From assembly GCA_964434865.1 (NCBI GenBank), contig CAYSWV010000007.1:71365-135364 (forward strand): a stretch of 64,000 nt of DNA, written 5' to 3'. Positions 1 to 8,116 of the stretch are shown here, piece after piece. The translations under genes were made by a program, and so were the position numbers. The stretch's first letter is position 1. Every line of letters starts with the position of its first letter. The notes below the pieces were generated by a model. It made no database searches and was not told the origin of the DNA. It was given only the letters and a program-made list of their open reading frames with translations. The DNA comes from CAYSWV01 sp964434865 (lineage in GTDB: Bacteria; Cyanobacteriota; Cyanobacteriia; Thermostichales; Thermostichaceae).

Positions 1-216
1 TTAGTTGGCACCATTGAAGCGGGTCAGGCTATCGGGCTATATCGAGGCTTTGATGCTCTGGATATGGCTAGAGTTGCCTGGTCCTTGGTCCATGGTCAAT
101 CTTTATTGTTACTAGACCAGTCGCTCCGGATCAAACCTCAAGATCTAGATGCCTTTTTGCAACTGTCTGCAACTCTCTTGATCCAAGGGTTAGCTCAGTC
201 TGATCGCCAACATTGA
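1..216 (+). CDS. C-terminal end of a probable TetR/AcrR-family regulator (partial)
   Basis: The window opens inside a reading frame that stays open for 71 codons and stops at TGA 214-216. The visible residues are helical. They include an A-W-S-L-V-H-G stretch followed by leucines, which resembles the WHG-type ligand-binding C-terminal domain of TetR-family repressors. The DNA-binding N-terminus lies outside the window, so the assignment rests on this tail alone. Another helical regulator is possible. Confidence 0.45.
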   Translation, partial: LVGTIEAGQAIGLYRGFDALDMARVAWSLVHGQSLLLLDQSLRIKPQDLDAFLQLSATLLIQGLAQSDRQH

Positions 217-337
217 ATGGTTCTTATGACAATTGTTTGAGGGATTAGAATAAATGTTCAGGTTTGATAGGATTGGCAACTGAAATAGTCTGACTACCGA
301 TACCATAAACAAAAGAGGGCACTATGGGAGACGTGCT

Positions 338-982
338 ATGACAAAATTTTCAGTATCTGCTACCCTTACATCTCCGAAACCAGAGCCTTCGAAACCGGAG
401 CTGGCAAACCCTGAGTCGGAGCAGGTTATTCGCAGAGCCACTTTGAAAGATGTTCAGTCTATCTATGAGTTGTCCAAGAAAGTGACTCATCAAGATCAAG
501 ATAGCCTGACTCAGACAGAAGATGAGGTCACATTTGACTACGTGCATGATAGGTTAAGCCAGAGCTGTCACCGGGGCTTGTGTCTACTCTTAACTGTTCA
601 GGGATCTGTAATTGGCTACATTCAAGCTTACACACCTCCCTTTTGCTGCCAAGCTCACGTCCTTTCTGAAGCAACACTACTCATTGATCCAGATTGGCAA
701 CATCAAGGCTTTGGCAGTGTGCTATTGGAGTCTTATTTACAAGACATTCAATCGACTCTATTACATATCTTTCGGCTTGAATTTCAACTCCATCAAACCA
801 ATCATCGAGGCATCCAGTTTCTCAAGCATCATGGCTTTGTGCAGGAAAGCGAGGCTCAAGGAAGCATCAGAACCTCAAAAGGTGAATTTGAAGCTGAAGT
901 GACTTTAGTATGGTTCAATTCTCATTTCTCCGAAGATAAACTCAAGCATTATCAAGCTTATCTAACCTGTCTCTGGTGCTAG
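338..982 (+). CDS. GNAT-family N-acetyltransferase
   Basis: This is a 214-residue protein. After about 28 Pro/Ser/Glu-rich residues (probably disordered), a GNAT fold begins at I-R-R-A-T-L-K-D. The acetyl-CoA pyrophosphate loop is visible as Q-H-Q-G-F-G-S (about residues 126-132), followed by the usual helix. A later N-H-R-G-I-Q-F-L-K-H-H-G-F segment matches the C-terminal GNAT strand-helix. The substrate cannot be read from the sequence. The start at ATG 338 has GGAGA 6-7 bases upstream. An earlier ATG at 324 gives only five codons. The gene converges on the kinase gene at 986 with three bases between stops. Confidence 0.8.
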   Translation: MTKFSVSATLTSPKPEPSKPELANPESEQVIRRATLKDVQSIYELSKKVTHQDQDSLTQTEDEVTFDYVHDRLSQSCHRGLCLLLTVQGSVIGYIQAYTPPFCCQAHVLSEATLLIDPDWQHQGFGSVLLESYLQDIQSTLLHIFRLEFQLHQTNHRGIQFLKHHGFVQESEAQGSIRTSKGEFEAEVTLVWFNSHFSEDKLKHYQAYLTCLWC

Positions 983-985
983 TAC

Positions 986-1837
986 TCATTGTTGTTTATG
1001 GCTTGAGAAAGGGGGATCTCCAGAGTGTTCAGAGGTTGCAGTTGCCATAGCTTTACAGAGATCGATAGCTTTGATCATATGCCTGGCTGAAGCAAAACGT
1101 CTTTGAGGGAGTTTATTCAAGGACTGAGTCAGCACTGAGCGTAATAAAAAAGGAATAGAGTCAGGTATTTTAACTCTCTGATTCATATGCGCAATCATTA
1201 ACTCCCCAGGTGTCCCATTAAAGGGGCGACACCCCTCCAGTAATTCAAATAAGATAATGCCAACAGCGTAAAGATCGGCACGACTTGAAAACTCGCCATA
1301 ATAACGCTCAGGAGCCATGTAAGCTGGAGATCCAGTGTAGGAGGGTGTTCCTGCCTTTGCGATCGAATGTCGTATCCGAGCAATGCCAAAATCACCAATT
1401 CGGGCGATATATCTATGTTGATGCACTTCAATCAAAATATTTTCAGGCTTGATATCACAATGGACAATACCTTGATCGTGAGCATACTCCAATCCTTTCA
1501 ACACATCTTGGATTAAAGTGAGCTTTTGCTCGAGACTCAGAGTTGTGGTCGACATCAAGTGCCTTAGGTTACCAGCAGGACAATAGTCCATGACTAGATA
1601 GCGACCTGCATCATGATGCTCGAATCCATGACAGGTCAAAATATTAGGATGGCGCAGACTCAGTAAACAGTTTAATTCCCGCAAGAAGCGATGGGTTGGA
1701 AAGGTGTGATGATCTAAAAACTTAAGGGCAACATGCTTTTGGTTGAGAGTATGGATAGCATGATAAACCTGACCATGATGACCCTGACCAATACAGTCAA
1801 AGATCTCATAGTGGGATGGTGATGATAAAACTACCAT
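986..1837 (-). CDS. Ser/Thr protein kinase, last gene of the PAP operon (slr0152/SpkG-like)
   Basis: This 283-residue protein is a complete eukaryotic-type (Hanks) kinase. It has a glycine loop G-Q-G-H-H-G-Q-V (residues 17-24), catalytic lysine in V-A-L-K (K39), the catalytic loop H-C-D-I-K-P-E-N (with C instead of the usual R), D-F-G-I-A-R and the A-P-E motif. There is no transmembrane segment, so it is probably soluble. It is the last gene of a nine-gene minus-strand operon, 11 bp after the TPR gene. The order matches Synechocystis slr0144-slr0152, where the kinase is slr0152 (SpkG). I infer that it phosphorylates partners in photosystem II assembly. Its substrates are not visible here. Confidence 0.85.
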   Translation of the reverse strand: MVVLSSPSHYEIFDCIGQGHHGQVYHAIHTLNQKHVALKFLDHHTFPTHRFLRELNCLLSLRHPNILTCHGFEHHDAGRYLVMDYCPAGNLRHLMSTTTLSLEQKLTLIQDVLKGLEYAHDQGIVHCDIKPENILIEVHQHRYIARIGDFGIARIRHSIAKAGTPSYTGSPAYMAPERYYGEFSSRADLYAVGIILFELLEGCRPFNGTPGELMIAHMNQRVKIPDSIPFLLRSVLTQSLNKLPQRRFASARHMIKAIDLCKAMATATSEHSGDPPFSSHKQQ

Positions 1838-1848
1838 TGCCGTGGACT

Positions 1849-2520
1849 TTAGCTAAAGAAGGCTGCAACAGTGGCTTGAACAGCGTTTTGGCTGACCTGA
1901 TCGTCACCACGCAGATCATACATAGCCTGAAGTCTGTCTTTGGCCTCTTGATACTGGATCAGATCATCTTGAGAGAAATAAGCATTAGCCGCGGTCTTAA
2001 AATCAGCAGCAGCATCTTGGCGTTGGCCCCGAGCCGCTTTAATGGTGGCCCGTTCAAAATAGGCTGCAGCTAACGATGAGTCTAGTGACACCGCAGTATT
2101 GAAATCAGACAGCGCTGCCTCTAGCTGATTGAGTTGCCGATAAACTAGTCCACGCTTGTAATAAAGCTCAGCCTGCTGTAATTCGTTTTGAATCTGTTGC
2201 GTATAACTGAGAATATCCTGTAATTGCTTGTAAAGCTGAGTCAGTTCAACTTGATCCTTTTCTAGCCTTCCCAAAGTTGACTTAACTTGCTCTAGATCAC
2301 CTGAGAGAGCTTGGTGGTGCTGCTCTAAAGTGGTATCACGAATACGTTGAGCTGCTTTTGAACGATTGTAGCTGACCAGGTGTAGGCCAAGAGTCAGAGA
2401 GAGAGGAATGGAGAGATAAGCAATTTGCTGGGTTGCAATACTGACCAAAGATCCAGCGATGGTACTTGCAACGCTTGCGGCTTCTAACCTTTGCATAGAC
2501 TTAGATATAGTTGTAGTCAT
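1849..2520 (-). CDS. Membrane-anchored TPR protein of the PAP operon (slr0151-like)
   Basis: This is a 223-residue protein. A hydrophobic N-terminal segment (about residues 15-50) should anchor it in a membrane. It is followed by a probable coiled coil (about 55-112) rich in Q, L and E, then TPR repeats (about 118-195) with typical A-E-L-Y-Y-K-R-G and A-A-A-Y-F-E-R-A patterns. Position and architecture match Slr0151 of Synechocystis, reported to act in photosystem II assembly and repair. GAGG lies five bases before ATG 2520. The ferredoxin gene is 18 bp upstream. Confidence 0.85.
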   Translation of the reverse strand: MTTTISKSMQRLEAASVASTIAGSLVSIATQQIAYLSIPLSLTLGLHLVSYNRSKAAQRIRDTTLEQHHQALSGDLEQVKSTLGRLEKDQVELTQLYKQLQDILSYTQQIQNELQQAELYYKRGLVYRQLNQLEAALSDFNTAVSLDSSLAAAYFERATIKAARGQRQDAAADFKTAANAYFSQDDLIQYQEAKDRLQAMYDLRGDDQVSQNAVQATVAAFFS

Positions 2521-2538
2521 GATAACCTCAGAATCACT

Positions 2539-2877
2539 TCACAGAAGAGTATCAGCTTGATGAGTTACAATCACACAGTCAGCTTTGGGGCAGGAGCAAC
2601 ATAAGAGCACAAAGCTGGAATCGATCTTGTGGCGAGTTAAAAATTCCATAGCTTCAGGAGTTTGTTCGACATCGCCTTGAACTAATTGACCCACACAATC
2701 CAAACATTTTCCATTCAAGCATGTGTAAGGCAAGTTAACCTCTTGATCCAAAGCCACATCTAAAATAACTTCATCGCCATTAACCTGAATCACATGTTGA
2801 GACTTCAGATCTCTTGGAGTTGAGTCCAAAGCTTGATCGGAGTTAGGGTGAACTAATGCAATAGAGTAAGCAGACAT
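2539..2877 (-). CDS. Plant-type [2Fe-2S] ferredoxin of the PAP operon (slr0150-like)
   Basis: This is a 112-residue soluble ferredoxin. Cluster ligands are visible as C53-x4-C58-x2-C61 with a distant C93 or C94 in L-L-C-C-S-C. This is the chloroplast-type [2Fe-2S] pattern. It is longer at the N-terminus than ordinary photosynthetic ferredoxin (about 97 residues), and extra cysteines (C94/C96, C101) surround the fourth ligand. By position it corresponds to slr0150, annotated petF-like in Synechocystis. Its electron donor and acceptor are unknown. It probably serves the V4R and phycobiliprotein-like partners rather than bulk photosynthetic electron flow. GAGG precedes ATG 2877. Confidence 0.85.
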   Translation of the reverse strand: MSAYSIALVHPNSDQALDSTPRDLKSQHVIQVNGDEVILDVALDQEVNLPYTCLNGKCLDCVGQLVQGDVEQTPEAMEFLTRHKIDSSFVLLCCSCPKADCVIVTHQADTLL

Positions 2878-2938
2878 TGTAGATAACCTCGAAAGCAGGG
2901 TAAGCGTTTACCAACGATTATGTTTAAGTCTTGAAACC

Positions 2939-3406
2939 TCAGCCTAGGATACTAGGGTTCAATTGCAAGGCAAATCCTGCAACTTTGCGAGCTTCAGGTT
3001 CAAGGTGCTGATCGACTACTTTATGGAGTAGTTTGTAAGTATGAGCGGTTTGAGACTGATACCCAAAGGCTGTAGTGATGGTTCGATACCAAACCAATAC
3101 ATTACTCCTGAAGCGATCTAAATCACCAAACAAGATCGCCGAGGCTGTGAGTTTTAGCATCATCCCTAAATCTCGCTGGCAGAAGTCAGTTGTGTCTCGA
3201 CCTGCTGTTTGAAAGGCTTGGGGTTGATTTGCTCGTTTAGTTTGAATCACTTCATTAACAATTTTAGGGGCTTGATCTCGCAGAGTGGTGTAGACCTGTT
3301 TTCGTGTTGCGGCTGCTTCCAGATAAGTTTTTAAAAACTCTAGTTCAGCTGCAGTAGCAAACCGTCCATCAGCTGTCTGGGTTAGTTCTTGCAATTGGCT
3401 AAGCAT
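2939..3406 (-). CDS. Phycobiliprotein-like protein with conserved bilin-site cysteine (slr0149-like)
   Basis: This is a 155-residue, all-helical protein. Residues 76-92 read C-Q-R-D-L then L-K-L-T-A-S-A-I-L-F-G-D. This matches the globin-like phycobiliprotein signature around the chromophore-binding cysteine (C-x-R-D-x7-Y-A-x4-G-D). It differs widely from true light-harvesting phycobiliproteins and is shorter at both ends. C76 sits exactly where Cys84 of allophycocyanin/phycocyanin binds bilin. It lies between the two ferredoxins of the PAP operon and corresponds to slr0149. Whether it binds a bilin is unknown. GGAGG lies nine bases before ATG 3406. Confidence 0.75.
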   Translation of the reverse strand: MLSQLQELTQTADGRFATAAELEFLKTYLEAAATRKQVYTTLRDQAPKIVNEVIQTKRANQPQAFQTAGRDTTDFCQRDLGMMLKLTASAILFGDLDRFRSNVLVWYRTITTAFGYQSQTAHTYKLLHKVVDQHLEPEARKVAGFALQLNPSILG

Positions 3407-3430
3407 TAGCTTTATCCTCCACAGTTTAAT

Positions 3431-3913
3431 CTAGAGATCGTAGGTTTTGGCAAAATAATCATTGACTTGCACTTGAACATCTTGCAGTAATGAGATCATG
3501 GATCGAGTTACCAACTTTCCTTGCTCAACCAAGACTTTTCCGGTCAAAGGATGGAGTAAATCTTCTTCAGCGCGCCGGCCGATCAGATCTTCGATATTCG
3601 TGTTTGCATCGATGTACACCCCTGTCGGTAGTTCAACAACAACACCATCCCCTAAAACTCGAGCTTGGCAGGCCAAACGTGAATTGGTGCGACAACTAGT
3701 GATCACTTCTAAAGTCCGTTGTTCTCGCCGATTTAAGGGGGAAAGATGATCCATTCCATCCTTGATGAAGACATGACAAGTTGAACACATGCCACGGCCA
3801 CCACACTCAGACAGAATATTCAAATTCTTTGACAACAGACCTGATAATAGGTTGTCATTCGTATTGACCGATGTTTCTTGATCAATGGGTTCCAACTTGA
3901 TAGTTTTAGCCAT
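3431..3913 (-). CDS. [2Fe-2S] ferredoxin with C-terminal extension (slr0148-like)
   Basis: This is a 160-residue protein. The ligand pattern C37-x5-C43-x2-C46 and C82 (L-A-C-Q) is that of adrenodoxin-type [2Fe-2S] ferredoxins, unlike the plant-type spacing of its operon neighbour. A C-terminal extension of about 60 residues after the ferredoxin fold is unusual and may be a docking tail. It corresponds to slr0148. The gene lies 10 bp after the V4R gene and has GAGGAA before ATG 3913. Two ferredoxins of different type in one operon suggest a dedicated short electron-transfer chain. Confidence 0.85.
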   Translation of the reverse strand: MAKTIKLEPIDQETSVNTNDNLLSGLLSKNLNILSECGGRGMCSTCHVFIKDGMDHLSPLNRREQRTLEVITSCRTNSRLACQARVLGDGVVVELPTGVYIDANTNIEDLIGRRAEEDLLHPLTGKVLVEQGKLVTRSMISLLQDVQVQVNDYFAKTYDL

Positions 3914-3923
3914 ATGTGGTTCC

Positions 3924-4592
3924 TCATACGTGTTGAGTAGAAATCGGGCAAAGACGAGTCAAGATAGTATTGTGATCTTGGTCTTCTGATATCCATGCTT
4001 TCACTGGCTTTAACCGATCTTTCAAACCAATAATGAAAGTGTTACTCTCCGCTCCTTCAGATACAGAAGCTGTTTGAATACAGTCTAGATCTTGTCCGGT
4101 TAATTGACTAAAAAAAGCACTCAGTAATCCAGCTTCTAGATAACAAGACCGGCCCTGGGAAGCAACATGAGCCAGAGTAGAATGCTTGATCTGAGCTATC
4201 AACACACCTTGCTGATGGTGGTTTAGATCTAGGTCAAAAACACCCCATCCATGGGTTTTCCAACACTGCTTCAAACATTGGAGAAAATGAATCATTTCAA
4301 GTTGAGCTAGAGGCTTTTGATAAAACTCACTTACCTCAGTTGTAAAGCGACGATAAAATTTCTTGCCCCAACGATATCCGCATTGAAACAGTACAAACTC
4401 CGCGGCCTGACCTGTTTCATGTTTCAAGCTAGCCAACAAGGCTTCTAAAAAAGGTTCCGGCAATGCCATTAATCGAGAACCTGAGCGGCTTTCAATCAAC
4501 CCAAACTCAGTATCTCCTTTTAAATAAGCGTCGGGACAGTAGTAATTTCTCCAAGGAGTGCTACCTGAAGTTAATTCCGCGATATTCAACAT
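3924..4592 (-). CDS. V4R-domain protein, second copy (slr0147-like)
   Basis: This is a 222-residue protein with a V4R (4-vinyl-reductase-like) small-molecule-binding fold. The C-terminal part carries Y-L-E-A-G-L-L-S-A-F-F-S-Q-L-T-G, as in other V4R proteins, and is paralogous to the V4R protein at 5472-6188. I chose ATG 4592 because GAGGA lies five bases upstream. Upstream in-frame TTG and GTG codons up to 4619 lack a ribosome site. The C-x-x-x-G-x-x-x-C motif ending the other copy is changed here (S-V-S-E-G-A-E-S-N-T-F), so the two are not interchangeable. It corresponds to slr0147. The ligand is unknown. Confidence 0.8.
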   Translation of the reverse strand: MLNIAELTSGSTPWRNYYCPDAYLKGDTEFGLIESRSGSRLMALPEPFLEALLASLKHETGQAAEFVLFQCGYRWGKKFYRRFTTEVSEFYQKPLAQLEMIHFLQCLKQCWKTHGWGVFDLDLNHHQQGVLIAQIKHSTLAHVASQGRSCYLEAGLLSAFFSQLTGQDLDCIQTASVSEGAESNTFIIGLKDRLKPVKAWISEDQDHNTILTRLCPISTQHV

Positions 4593-4635
4593 AATTGTCC
4601 TCAATTGCATCAACACCAATTGTTCACATCAAAGG

Positions 4636-5127
4636 CTATCGTGCACTGGATAACTCAGTACTCGGCACCATTAAAAAATCAACAGCCAGTTGCAGATAAG
4701 GTTCTAGTTCACTGTATTGACTCCGGATCAAAGATTTTAATTCCTTCTGCATTAACTGGTAAAAGATGGCTGGATCGGGAGTACTTTGCGGTGTACGGTG
4801 AACTTGCATCACTGGACCTAGCCACTCCAACAAACGATACTTGAGAAAATCCGGATCACCAAGTAGCATAGCCATACTGGCATAGCGGTAGATTGAAATC
4901 CATTGCATAATGACAGGTCTAAGAGTATCCCCACTCTGATGAGGCGTTGCTTCAAATAAGTGCTGCACAATAGACTCGAACAAGGATGTTTCTAGCTCTC
5001 GCAGGGACTCATAGGTATCCAAACGCGTTGCTAAAGCGTCTATCTGATCTTGCCATTGTTGCAGTTCTGCATCTTCGAGAAAACGGTCTTCTGCCTGTAG
5101 CATTAAACGATTGAGTTCTGTATTCAT
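4636..5127 (-). CDS. Phycobiliprotein-like protein lacking the bilin cysteine (slr0146-like)
   Basis: This is a 163-residue helical protein. It shares the layout of the phycobiliprotein-like gene at 2939: an early A-E-x-x-F-L-E-D-A-E-L-Q segment and a helix ending A-S-M-A-M-L-L-G-D, equivalent to the Y-A-x4-G-D of phycobiliproteins. The chromophore cysteine is absent (R-P-V-I-M-Q-W replaces C-x-R-D). It corresponds to slr0146. I chose ATG 5127 because GAGG lies seven bases upstream. An in-frame TTG at 5133 is less likely. It may be a structural partner of the cysteine-containing paralogue. Confidence 0.65.
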   Translation of the reverse strand: MNTELNRLMLQAEDRFLEDAELQQWQDQIDALATRLDTYESLRELETSLFESIVQHLFEATPHQSGDTLRPVIMQWISIYRYASMAMLLGDPDFLKYRLLEWLGPVMQVHRTPQSTPDPAIFYQLMQKELKSLIRSQYSELEPYLQLAVDFLMVPSTELSSAR

Positions 5128-5136
5128 AGTCAAACC

Positions 5137-5475
5137 TCAAAATAGATTAGAAACATCTGAAATAGGTAGCCGAGGCGTCATGGGATCGGAGAGAGTCTCT
5201 TCAGCAGGGAGCTGGGCAATTAGGGGAGCTGGGACCCACGACACAGACTGAAAGAATGTAGCTACATCAAGAGTCCAGGGATTACAGTCAGACAAGGGCT
5301 TGGGTGATGTGGTTTGTAGATCTCCATTCCAGATCATTAAAGAGAAGTACTCTTTTACACTCAATTGGAGTAGAGAAGCAGGTTGAATAGATCTAAGATC
5401 TGAAGTGTCATACCCTAACCAACTACATTGCTGAAAGAAGTCTTGAACTGTCAGGGTTAGATCAGATTGACTCAT
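5137..5475 (-). CDS. Small three-repeat protein of the PAP operon (slr0145-like)
   Basis: This is a 112-residue protein of unknown function in the slr0145 position. I see three internal repeats about 30 residues apart, at about residues 7-21, 38-51 and 68-82, each following L-x-V-x-x-F/Y-F-x-x-x-x-W. The conserved aromatics suggest a small repeat fold or a set of binding peptides. The start overlaps the stop of the upstream V4R gene by four bases (ATGA), so translation is probably coupled. There are no signal peptide, membrane segment or metal motifs. Confidence 0.75.
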   Translation of the reverse strand: MSQSDLTLTVQDFFQQCSWLGYDTSDLRSIQPASLLQLSVKEYFSLMIWNGDLQTTSPKPLSDCNPWTLDVATFFQSVSWVPAPLIAQLPAEETLSDPMTPRLPISDVSNLF

Positions 5476-6188
5476 TGTAGATACTCTCCCTGAGTTAAAC
5501 GTTTTTCAATGTCCCGAGCTGAAGCACCTTCGTTTTGCCAAAAGGTGGCGGCATCAACACGCTCTTGCTTCCCCAACAAAAACTTACAATAAGTTTCCCC
5601 CATGGCATAGCATTGGATTTCAATACAGCCTAGTGATTTGTGCACCGTTTGGCTGAAAAACCCGGCAAATAGCCCTGCATAGAGATGGCAAACGGGCTTA
5701 CCGACTTCACCTAATGTACGGGCTACTACGGAGTCAAAAATGTTGATAAACAGAAAGCCATTCTTGCGCTCGTTGATATCAACCTCCCAATTGCCCCATC
5801 CCTGACTGGTAAACGGCCACCACCAAGCTTCCATCAAAAACGGGAAATGGACTTGGCTCAGATCTGTTTGAATTTCATATTCTTTTCCAAACCACTTTTT
5901 GAAGTAGGCGGCATCTCTGATCCCCCACTCATAGCCAATGTTGTACATCACAACTGAGGCTGCATTGCCTAATTCCTCCTCTAACCCTTGAATTAAGCCA
6001 ATGACAAAATCTTCAGCTACAAAGATAGTACGAGCATCATTCCAATCCACTACTGTTCCCCGTTCGCGTTCAAAAGAAAAGAAGTCTCCAAAGGCATAAT
6101 GATAGTGCTTTTTGGGATAGAGCTGTTTGAGAGGGTGCTGCAATGCAGGTTCAGTATAGATCTTGTCAGCTAGTTGAACATTTACCAT
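5472..6188 (-). CDS. V4R-domain protein, first gene of the conserved PAP operon (slr0144-like)
   Basis: This is a 238-residue V4R-domain protein. The fold ends with the typical C-Y-A-M-G-E-T-Y-C-K-F signature (about residues 200-210) and an aromatic-rich middle (E-A-W-W-W-P-F). V4R domains bind hydrophobic small molecules and occur in bacteriochlorophyll synthesis (BchJ-like) and in regulators. In Synechocystis the equivalent slr0144 belongs to the photosystem II assembly proficiency operon. AGGAGG lies upstream of ATG 6188. Binding of a chlorophyll precursor or tetrapyrrole is a reasonable inference, not shown here. Confidence 0.85.
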   Translation of the reverse strand: MVNVQLADKIYTEPALQHPLKQLYPKKHYHYAFGDFFSFERERGTVVDWNDARTIFVAEDFVIGLIQGLEEELGNAASVVMYNIGYEWGIRDAAYFKKWFGKEYEIQTDLSQVHFPFLMEAWWWPFTSQGWGNWEVDINERKNGFLFINIFDSVVARTLGEVGKPVCHLYAGLFAGFFSQTVHKSLGCIEIQCYAMGETYCKFLLGKQERVDAATFWQNEGASARDIEKRLTQGEYLQ

Positions 6189-6223
6189 GGAATCAGTCCT
6201 CCTAATGTGTACACAGTTGCCGA

Positions 6224-7339
6224 CTAATAGTTCACTCGAATTTGTTGCCGTTTTACCAGTTGGGGAAAATCCAGAATGATGTGACTACAGCTGGAAATAA
6301 ACGTCTTCATCCACTGAGAGTAGGCATTTAAATGGGATGATCCAAGATCTTGGGGTGGTGAACCTACAAACTGGACCTGAGAGTCAATAATTTGAAATTT
6401 CTCGGTCCAGTCAGACTGAGGCCTTGATTTTTCCAAGTATTTTGTGGCTAAGGCCTTCCCCAAATATAATTCACTCAGATCATAAATTTCGTTTAATGCC
6501 TGCAGCAGCTCATCCACATTGAGGTCTCTCTCTTTTTTTTCCTTGTTTGAGGCTTTGGCAGCCGCACAATGAGTTAGAAATGCTGCTCTACTTACATCAG
6601 ATATCGGAACTAATTTAATAGCAGCCTTATCAATGTAAGGTTTGATCCCTTGAATAACTGAGAGAGAAGATTGGTTGATTGTTGCAGCTAAATCTCTAAT
6701 GGTGGTTTGTCCATCTATGAAAGGGATCAGAGATCTGATTTCAGCTGAGAGTGTTGATAGTTGCAATGAGTTGGGTTCATCGATCACAGGGGCAAGATTG
6801 GGTGACAACTCTGCCAGACCAGCCTCGCACCATTGATCCCATTCTTGTTGAACCTTTTGCAAGACGTAGCAAACCCTTACCGGGATAATGGCTGAATGAA
6901 TATCTGCGTCTTGGCTTTGAGTGGCTGAGTACAATAAAGGATAGGCAGTAGATTGAGCTAAAGTGGCTTCCAACTGAATGAGATCAAATAAGCACTCTTC
7001 TAAACTACCTTCAACCACTGCAATAGCTTGTTCACGATTAATGGTATTTTGCCTAATCCACTGACCTAACAACCGGAAATTCATCCAGTCTTGCTCTGCC
7101 GCATGAGCAGCTGCAACTTCTATTCTTGACAACTGGGGACAATACTTTAACATATGCCGTTGCCAGCGCCGGAAAGAATGAACGCCACCAGAATCAGCTA
7201 CGATTCGACCGAGGAAGAAGAGAAGCTTCCATACCTCACCGCCTGACATTTGAACTGAAAGACAACCCGTAAACTGATCCTTACTACAAGCTTGAAGCTC
7301 ATCAACTAAATTGAGAGTAGTAAGCTGATCACTAAACAT
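6224..7339 (-). CDS. PATAN-domain (DUF4388) protein upstream of the PAP operon
   Basis: This is a 371-residue protein. The first 120 residues or so resemble the PATAN domain of PatA/PixG-type regulators (S-K-D-Q-F-T-G-C-L-S-V and K-L-L-F-F-L-G-R-I-V-A-D-S). A middle segment (I-P-F-I-D-G-Q-T-T-I-R-D-L-A) and I-K-P-Y-I-D-K-A-A-I-K-L match the second part of the gene at 61302-62450. There is no response-regulator domain, unlike PatA/PixG, and the C-terminus (about 270-371) is unrecognised. It lies 35 bp before the first V4R gene on the same strand and probably belongs to the transcript. The ribosome site before ATG 7339 is weak. Confidence 0.7.
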   Translation of the reverse strand: MFSDQLTTLNLVDELQACSKDQFTGCLSVQMSGGEVWKLLFFLGRIVADSGGVHSFRRWQRHMLKYCPQLSRIEVAAAHAAEQDWMNFRLLGQWIRQNTINREQAIAVVEGSLEECLFDLIQLEATLAQSTAYPLLYSATQSQDADIHSAIIPVRVCYVLQKVQQEWDQWCEAGLAELSPNLAPVIDEPNSLQLSTLSAEIRSLIPFIDGQTTIRDLAATINQSSLSVIQGIKPYIDKAAIKLVPISDVSRAAFLTHCAAAKASNKEKKERDLNVDELLQALNEIYDLSELYLGKALATKYLEKSRPQSDWTEKFQIIDSQVQFVGSPPQDLGSSHLNAYSQWMKTFISSCSHIILDFPQLVKRQQIRVNY

Positions 7340-7978
7340 TGAAGCATATCCTAAAACTACAGAAGGGATACAGCAAAAAGATGACGGGCTCGAAGCGATT
7401 TCATCAATGAACCCTTATAAGTAAGAATACGCTCTGCCACTTCAAGGTCAAACAGCAATAACGCTTAAACCTGTCGTAGACTTCTGGTAGGGAGTAAAGC
7501 TCATTTCATCTATTTCATAGTGCTTTGCGTAATAATCACAGCAAATTCAATTGTCAATTCAGTGGCTCACAAAAACCTTACAAGGATTTGATTAAATTAA
7601 CGGTTTTAGGCTCAGTTCAACCACTGATATACTGAGTATCCAATCTAAGATGGACCTGGTGAATTTACGCAAAAACTCAAGCTGTGAGCTAAAACTTTTT
7701 GTTCTCATGTGTTTCTCATACTTTTAGATTAAGGATCGTTTAGTGACCCTGGGTGATATTTGCTACTAAAAAGCCAAAATCTTAGCGATATAACTCATGT
7801 TGATCAAGCAAAATGACTCATCTCATCAACCGTATTCAAGTTTGTCTATATTTAATGGGAAGCTGATCTGAGTACTGTTAGATATCTTAACAAAAATCAT
7901 TGGGATCCAAAGTCTCAATTGCTCATTTTTGATGCCGTAGATATCAGTGTCGCAGCTCTCAATGAGGTTTGTCTCTAC

Positions 7979-8016
7979 ATTTTAACTATTCATAGATTTT
8001 AACTATTCATAGATTT
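7979..8016. repeat. 17-bp tandem repeat at the left edge of the assembly gap
   Basis: The unit ATTTTAACTATTCATAG occurs twice head to tail (7979-7995, 7996-8012), followed by ATTT. The same array reappears right of the gap (about 8134-8171). The true locus probably holds one array, possibly with more copies than assembled. Confidence 0.9.
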
Positions 8017-8116
8017 NNNNNNNNNNNNNNNNNNNNNNNNNNNNNNNNNNNNNNNNNNNNNNNNNNNNNNNNNNNNNNNNNNNNNNNNNNNNNNNNNNNN
8101 NNNNNNNNNNNNNNNN
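8017..8116. other. Assembly gap of exactly 100 N
   Basis: There are 100 consecutive N. The 55 bases before the gap (7962-8016) are identical to the 55 bases after it (8117-8171). This is the pattern left when two contigs that overlap by a k-mer are scaffolded without being merged. The real sequence may have no missing DNA, only a tandem array of uncertain copy number. Confidence 0.95.
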
